From: JBHGXV01 sp041920505
GTDB lineage: Bacteria; Bacillota; Bacilli; Brevibacillales; Brevibacillaceae
Direction: 5' to 3'
Length of the DNA stretch: 10,610 nt
Assembly (NCBI GenBank): GCA_041920505.1
Contig: JBHGXV010000059.1
Location: 1 to 10,610 of the forward strand
Below, piece after piece: positions 6,756-10,610 of this stretch. The translations under genes were made by a program, and so were the position numbers. Numbering within the stretch: position 1 is the first letter of the stretch; each line of letters begins with the position of its first letter. The notes beneath the pieces are model-generated. The model saw nothing but the letters and a program-made list of their open reading frames with translations, was not told the origin of the DNA and searched no databases.

Positions 6756-7520
6756 GTGCGTGTACTTGAGTTTCGGCTTTGCGGCAAGATGGCGCATTTC
6801 CGTCGTTACTACTCCAACTCTTCGGCCCTCTCGTATTCAATCCCGCCGCGTACGACGGTCGCCGGCATCCTGGCGGGACTTTTGGGGTATGAGCGGGATG
6901 AATATTACGAAGACTTTTCGCTGGACGAGTGCCGGATCGCGGTCTCCAACTGCGCACCGATCAAAAAAGTCGTGCAGAAGCTGAATTTGCTTATGGTGGA
7001 TGGATGGGATGATTGCAACGGTTCCCAGGGAAACCACAGCCAGACGGCCACGGAATTGGTCTTGCCCCAGAATATCCGTAACGGATGCCTGGACTACCGG
7101 ATTTATGTCTTTCACCGGAACCAGGAAATCATGGAACGGTTGGAGGAGCTGTTGGCCTCACCCGGAGCGGGAGGGTACCGCAGTCTGGGAATCTCGTTGG
7201 GATTGGGAACCGCCTACAACCTGGGGTGGTTGGAGTATGAGGGGATATGGGAAGGAGAAGACAGGGGTAGCGATAGCCCGGTAGCGTTGTCATCCGTTTT
7301 GCCTGTACACGCTGTAAAGGAAATGGATCTGGCGTCAGCCGGTGAATGGTCTTACCGTCTGGTGAAAGAAGACCTGCCGCTGGAATTCGATGGGGAGCGT
7401 CGGTTGACGCCCCGCGGCAAAAGCAGCGTGATTATCAACCTGAACGATTCCCCCGTTTATGCGACCGTGAGCACCTATACGGCTTTGAGTAACGGACAGA
7501 ACATCGTCTGGATGCAATGA
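6756..7520 (+). CDS. cas5: Cascade subunit Cas5 (Cas5h / Cas5b)
   Basis: Cas5 caps the 5' handle of the crRNA and bridges Cas8b to the Cas7 backbone. It is not expected to be catalytic here because Cas6 is present. GTG 6756 gives 254 aa starting MRVLEFRLCGKMAHFRRYYS, which is how Cas5h proteins begin; GGGGTG at 6742-6747 is 8 nt upstream, and only 5 nt separate the gene from the cas7 stop. GTG 6720 would add 12 residues that do not look like the family. NSSALSYSIPPRTTVAGIL (21-39) is the strongly conserved Cas5 segment, and GGYRSLGISLGLG (139-151) is the glycine-rich RAMP-type loop. The gene ends in ATGA at 7517-7520; the ATG there is an unlikely cas3 start. Confidence 0.95.
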   Translation: MRVLEFRLCGKMAHFRRYYSNSSALSYSIPPRTTVAGILAGLLGYERDEYYEDFSLDECRIAVSNCAPIKKVVQKLNLLMVDGWDDCNGSQGNHSQTATELVLPQNIRNGCLDYRIYVFHRNQEIMERLEELLASPGAGGYRSLGISLGLGTAYNLGWLEYEGIWEGEDRGSDSPVALSSVLPVHAVKEMDLASAGEWSYRLVKEDLPLEFDGERRLTPRGKSSVIINLNDSPVYATVSTYTALSNGQNIVWMQ

Positions 7521-7525
7521 CACCG

Positions 7526-7559
7526 AAGACCGGAGACGCCCAACTGCGCCTCCGGTCTT
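7526..7559 (+). terminator. Terminator-like hairpin between cas5 and cas3
   Basis: AAGACCGGAG (7526-7535) pairs perfectly with CTCCGGTCTT (7550-7559). Across one mismatch, CGC (7537-7539) pairs with GCG (7546-7548), leaving a 6-nt loop. Three T residues (7558-7560) end the stem. It fits wholly in the 59-nt gap between the cas5 stop and the cas3 start. The short T run suggests partial termination, or a processing or stabilising structure, rather than a full stop. Confidence 0.6.
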
Positions 7560-7579
7560 TGATATCCGGGAGGTATTCG

Positions 7580-10006
7580 ATGAAGTATTACGCTCATTAT
7601 GACCGGGTGAGCAACGTTCTTCACCCCTTATCCGAACATTTGCATGCCGTTGCTCGTTACGGTGAACAAACCGTTCCCCCGCCCGTTTCGTTCCCCGGGT
7701 TGAGCAACCAGGACGTACGAGCATTGGCGCAAATGATTACGCTTCTGCATGATTTGGGGAAATATACGGACTTTTTTCAATCGTATCTGATTGACGGGTC
7801 ATCTTCGGAATTCAAAAGTCATGCCCATATCTCCGCTTGTTTCGCCCGAGGACTTGCATTGGACCGTCTTGCGCATGTTTCCCATCCCCATGCCAGGCAG
7901 GCGTGGGCGTTTTTGGCTTACCTCTGCGTTCGTTTTCATCACGGAAATCCGACCTTCCAATCGCTCTTTTCGGATGACGTGTGGCACGTGCTGGAAGTGC
8001 AACATGCCAACCTGACCAGCAAGTGGCCGGACATTTTGGCAGACCTCGGTTTGCAGGCGGACAGCGATTTTCTCCGACTGCCGGAGCGGATCAACTTACG
8101 CCAGTGGCAGTTGGATACCCTGCATTTTCTGCGAATGCCCCAACATTTGGCTGGGAGGTTGAAACAGGACTATTGGTTCTTCGCCTTGCAATACTTCTTT
8201 TCACTGCTCATTGACGCAGACAAGCTGGACTCCGGGGGTGTTTCCCCTTCGGCCGTGAAGGTTGTTCCCTCTACACGGGTAACGGACTATCTAAAGGCGA
8301 AGCACGGATCGGAACGGCACTCATTCATGATGGGCCGAAGAGAGAACGCGCGACGACAGATGCTGTCCGTCCTGGAGAGGATGACGGATGAGCAGCTACG
8401 GAACGAACGTTTTTTTACGATCACGGCACCTACAGGCATCGGCAAAACGCTCGCATCACTGCAATGCGCGTTGTACATGCAGGAGCGAATCGCACGGATT
8501 GAAGGGTACACGCCCAGGATCATTACCGCGATTCCGTTTATCAACATCATCGAACAGACTCGTTGGGATTATGAGGCCGTCTTCGGCGAGGATGCCCATG
8601 TCCTGGTGCACCATCGGCTTGCCGACTTAAGCGCTCCCACAGCTGGATTTGATCATGCGAAAGAAGAACAGTCGCTGGAAAAACGATTGTTGCTGACGGA
8701 AGCATGGGAAGCGGATGTCGTATTGACGACGTTTGTTCAATTGTTTCATTCCATCTTTACCAATCGGAACCGTCCGCTCAAGAAACTTCACAAACTGGCG
8801 GGCAGTATCGTGATTCTGGACGAAGTGCAGGCGATCCCGGAAAAATACATGCCGATGATTGGAGCCGTGTTGCGGAAAATGGCCGAGTTTTACGGAACCC
8901 GTTTCATTCTAATGACGGCGACCCAACCGAAACTGCTGGAGCTTGGGGATCGATTGCTGGAGCAGCCACTTCGTGAACCGGTAGAACTGTTGCCCAACCA
9001 CAAGGACTATTTTTCCGGCATGACCCGTACCCGATTGATCCCTTTCTTGGATCGAAAGCGAAGTGCCGACGAGTTTCTCTCTCTTTTTCTCGAAACGTGG
9101 AAGCCAACACAATCAGCATTGGTTGTGGTCAACACCATTCGCAGAAGCAAGGAGATATACGATCTGCTCGTAGAGGCCCGATCCGAGGGAAGATTGCCGG
9201 AAACGGCGGAGATCTACTATTTGTCCACGAATATTGTGCCTTGGCAGCGGAGACAGGTCATAGATACGGTCCGTAAACGATTGGCTGTTTCAGACGGAAC
9301 TCCCTTGATTCTGGTTTCGACCCAGACCATCGAAGCAGGGGTTGATCTGGACTTTGATATCGGTTACCGCGATTTGGCCCCGTTAGAGTCGATCATCCAG
9401 ACGGCGGGTCGAGTGAACCGGCGAGGTGAAAAGGGGGAGTTTTGTCCGGTGTTTGTAATTCGACTCGGGTCAGATGCCCAGTATGTGTACGACTTGCATC
9501 ATGTAAATCGGACAGCGAAATTGTTAAGCGAGTGGGAGCATATTCACGAACCGGACTATCAGGAACTGATGACACGCTACTATGATCGGCTAGCCGATGA
9601 TATGTCGTTTGACGTTTCACGGGAACTTTGGAACGAAGGGGTTATCAGACTCGACTTGGAAAGACTGAATGAATTCCAGTTGATTGAGACCAAGGGCGTT
9701 GTAGATGTGTATGTCGAATTGACGGAAGAAGCGTCGCGGTTTGCGGATGAGTACCAGCGTCTGATGCAGGCCCCCGACATGTCCTCATACGAAAAGAAAG
9801 CGGCGTTGCGTCGCGTGATGACAGCCATGAGTGAGTATATGATACAGGTGCGGATTTCCAGGTTGTTGGGCAACCGGCCAGTGGAGTTCGTGGCTCGCGG
9901 CGAAGTGGAAGGACATTTCTTCTGGGTTCCTCCCGGACAAGTACATGAATTTTATGACATGGCAACTGGCTTCAAAGACGAACACGGCGAAGCATACTTG
10001 TATTAA
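7580..10006 (+). CDS. cas3: CRISPR helicase-nuclease Cas3 (HD domain fused to SF2 helicase)
   Basis: Cas3 is recruited by target-bound Cascade, nicks the displaced strand with its HD nuclease and then unwinds and degrades DNA using ATP. ATG 7580 gives 808 aa beginning MKYYAHYDRV, with GGGAGG at 7568-7573 six nt upstream. ATG 7517 overlaps the cas5 stop but would encode 21 odd residues through the hairpin. The HD domain has H20, the H57-D58 pair in LLHDLGK, H81/H83 and HHG at 120-122. Helicase motifs follow in order: Walker A APTGIGKT (283-290), DEVQ box (414-417), MTATQP (445-450), STQTIEAGVDLD (580-591) and QTAGRVNRRG (607-616). All key residues are present, so it looks functional. It is the last cas gene here; cas4, cas1 and cas2, which usually follow in I-B loci, are missing. 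Confidence 0.97.
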   Translation: MKYYAHYDRVSNVLHPLSEHLHAVARYGEQTVPPPVSFPGLSNQDVRALAQMITLLHDLGKYTDFFQSYLIDGSSSEFKSHAHISACFARGLALDRLAHVSHPHARQAWAFLAYLCVRFHHGNPTFQSLFSDDVWHVLEVQHANLTSKWPDILADLGLQADSDFLRLPERINLRQWQLDTLHFLRMPQHLAGRLKQDYWFFALQYFFSLLIDADKLDSGGVSPSAVKVVPSTRVTDYLKAKHGSERHSFMMGRRENARRQMLSVLERMTDEQLRNERFFTITAPTGIGKTLASLQCALYMQERIARIEGYTPRIITAIPFINIIEQTRWDYEAVFGEDAHVLVHHRLADLSAPTAGFDHAKEEQSLEKRLLLTEAWEADVVLTTFVQLFHSIFTNRNRPLKKLHKLAGSIVILDEVQAIPEKYMPMIGAVLRKMAEFYGTRFILMTATQPKLLELGDRLLEQPLREPVELLPNHKDYFSGMTRTRLIPFLDRKRSADEFLSLFLETWKPTQSALVVVNTIRRSKEIYDLLVEARSEGRLPETAEIYYLSTNIVPWQRRQVIDTVRKRLAVSDGTPLILVSTQTIEAGVDLDFDIGYRDLAPLESIIQTAGRVNRRGEKGEFCPVFVIRLGSDAQYVYDLHHVNRTAKLLSEWEHIHEPDYQELMTRYYDRLADDMSFDVSRELWNEGVIRLDLERLNEFQLIETKGVVDVYVELTEEASRFADEYQRLMQAPDMSSYEKKAALRRVMTAMSEYMIQVRISRLLGNRPVEFVARGEVEGHFFWVPPGQVHEFYDMATGFKDEHGEAYLY

Positions 10007-10086
10007 CGGACGGGGAAGCTGGTATCGGATTGCCTGCAGGAGAATTCCTGGAAACGTTGAAAGGATTCGTCGTCGACTTCCAATAG
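10007..10086 (+). other. cas3-array 2 gap, with a short open remnant of unknown origin
   Basis: No full gene is present between cas3 and the leader. One frame stays open from 10003 to a TAG at 10084-10086 and reads GIGLPAGEFLETLKGFVVDF near its end, which looks protein-like but has no start codon or ribosome binding site and matches no family I know. It could be the tail of a deleted gene or chance. I see no trace of cas4, cas1 or cas2 motifs in it. CAGGA/TCCTG (10037-10050) forms a small 5-bp hairpin. Confidence 0.25.
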
Positions 10087-10112
10087 CGTAAAAACCCCTG
10101 GGGGTCGACGAC
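10069..10112 (+). terminator. Possible terminator of the cas operon
   Basis: GTCGTCGAC (10069-10077) and GTCGACGAC (10104-10112) are perfect 9-bp reverse complements enclosing 26 nt, with a nested CCCCTGGGG. CTCTTTTTC follows at 10116-10124. It lies about 60 nt after the cas3 stop and just before the array 2 promoter. The large loop and the 7-nt gap to the T run make it imperfect as an intrinsic terminator. A separate 6-bp hairpin, ATCTCT/AGAGAT (10114-10130), overlaps the T run. Confidence 0.45.
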
Positions 10113-10130
10113 AATCTCTTTTTCAGAGAT

Positions 10131-10234
10131 CCCTTGATACGACTGCAAACATCGTATTATGATAATGGGGATTGATTGCTAATATTCTATTTCCTCCTGC
10201 CTCAAAAAGGCTTGTTTTTTCGGGTTTTTGACGG
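10131..10234 (+). promoter_or_regulatory. Leader of CRISPR array 2
   Basis: An AT-rich stretch directly upstream of the first array-2 repeat, as expected for a leader that drives transcription and marks the site of spacer insertion. It contains the promoter above, a small stem GCCT/AGGC (10199-10202 and 10208-10211) followed by TTGTTTTTTC, and TTTTTGACGG bordering the repeat. GGGTTT occurs at 10222-10227 and again across the repeat border (10233-10238). No ORF is seen. Direct comparison with the array 1 leader is impossible because that leader is outside the window. Confidence 0.7.
10134..10163 (+). promoter_or_regulatory. Promoter in the array 2 leader
   Basis: TTGATA (10134-10139) and TATGAT (10158-10163) are 18 bp apart, each close to the sigma-A consensus. 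TATTAT at 10155-10160 (15 bp) is a less likely -10. Transcription would start near 10170, about 65 nt before the first repeat, in the direction that matches the repeat handle. Confidence 0.6.
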
Positions 10235-10610
10235 GTTTAGATTGTACCTATGAGGGATTGAAACCCTACCTCCCACTCGCGACATAAATTGTATCGTCGC
10301 GTTTGATTGTACCTATGAGGGATTGAAACAGCGCGAAGCAGGGAACCCATCAGACGGCCAGCGAAGGGTTTAGATTGTACCTATGAGGGATTGAAACTAG
10401 GATCATAGATGTCTAAAGATGAGTAAATTTCGTTGTTTAGATTGTACCTATGAGGGATTGAAACGCGATCAATACGTTCAGCGCTTCGTCCCTTTTGATC
10501 TGTTTAGATTGTACCTATGAGGGATTGAAACTTCTCTACGACCACGAGGAATCGTACTCGTTGAAACCGTGTTTAGATTGTACCTATGAGGGATTGAAAC
10601 CGGGAACCGC
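10235..10610 (+). CRISPR. CRISPR array 2 (type I-B), 6 repeats, continues past the window
   Basis: Repeats lie at 10235-10264, 10301-10329, 10368-10397, 10435-10464, 10502-10531 and 10571-10600, separated by spacers of 36, 38, 37, 37 and 39 nt; a sixth spacer starts at 10601. The repeat begins GTTTAGATTG, continues TACCTATGAGG and ends GATTGAAAC, so it differs from the array 1 consensus at position 9 (T for C) and position 22 (G for A). The second repeat is 29 nt because A at position 5 is missing. Direction is the + strand, with the leader at 10131-10234 and Cas6 as the likely processing enzyme. Confidence 0.98.
10301..10329 (+). repeat. Array 2 repeat with a 1-nt deletion
   Basis: This second repeat begins GTTTGATTG where its neighbours have GTTTAGATTG, so it is 29 nt long. 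The 3' part, including the ATTGAAAC handle, is intact. The leader-proximal repeat at 10235 is full length, so the deletion is confined to this copy. Confidence 0.9.

Noticed and set aside
5665..6957. 430-codon antisense ORF over cas7 and the start of cas5
   Set aside because: It is the reverse shadow of a clear cas7 gene in GC-rich sequence, and its protein shows no recognisable domain.
7517..7579. ATG 7517 as the start of cas3, overlapping the cas5 stop
   Set aside because: It would translate the hairpin into 21 residues unlike other Cas3 N-termini, while ATG 7580 has GGGAGG at 6-nt spacing and a typical MKYYAH start.

Overview
The window is a CRISPR-Cas locus, almost certainly type I-B, from a Gram-positive bacterium of the class Bacilli. 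The lineage is an inference from three things: strong GGAGG-type ribosome binding sites, GTG starts mixed with ATG, and a 30-nt repeat ending in ACCTATGAGG(A/G)ATTGAAAC. That repeat resembles those of thermophilic Bacillales such as Geobacillus, Alicyclobacillus and Thermoactinomycetaceae. A genus cannot be named from this sequence alone. No insertion sequence, tRNA or rRNA was seen.

Layout from left to right. Array 1 enters from the left edge and ends at 2027. It has 30 repeats, read on the + strand, and its leader lies outside the window. A decayed extra repeat follows at 2064-2093. The stretch 2094-2578 holds a 45-codon basic small ORF with an excellent ribosome binding site (2279-2416) and a hairpin (2499-2536) that may terminate transcription from both sides. 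cas6 (2579-3310) is on the minus strand, diverging from the main operon. An AT-rich control region follows, with a near-consensus sigma-A promoter at 3445-3473 and a leader mRNA of about 118 nt. Then come cas8b/csh1 (start corrected to GTG 3598), cas7/csh2 (5689), cas5h (GTG 6756) and fused HD-helicase cas3 (7580), all on the + strand. After cas3 there is a possible terminator, an AT-rich leader with its own promoter, and array 2 (10235 to the right edge), whose repeat differs from that of array 1 at two positions.

How it works. Cas6 cuts the transcripts of both arrays inside the repeat, leaving an AUUGAAAC 5' handle. Cas8b, Cas7, Cas5 and a small subunit form Cascade around each crRNA. Cas3 is recruited to degrade bound DNA. 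No separate gene for the small subunit is present. An in-frame ATG at 5206 inside cas8b, with a GGAGG 8 nt upstream, would supply a 145-residue Cas11b by internal initiation.

The adaptation genes cas1, cas2 and cas4 are absent here. In most I-B loci they follow cas3, but here array 2 takes that place. Other points of interest are a spacer present twice in tandem with a 2-nt length difference, repeat variants that record the order in which array 1 changed, a terminator-like hairpin between cas5 and cas3, and an array-2 spacer made partly of array-1-type repeat words.
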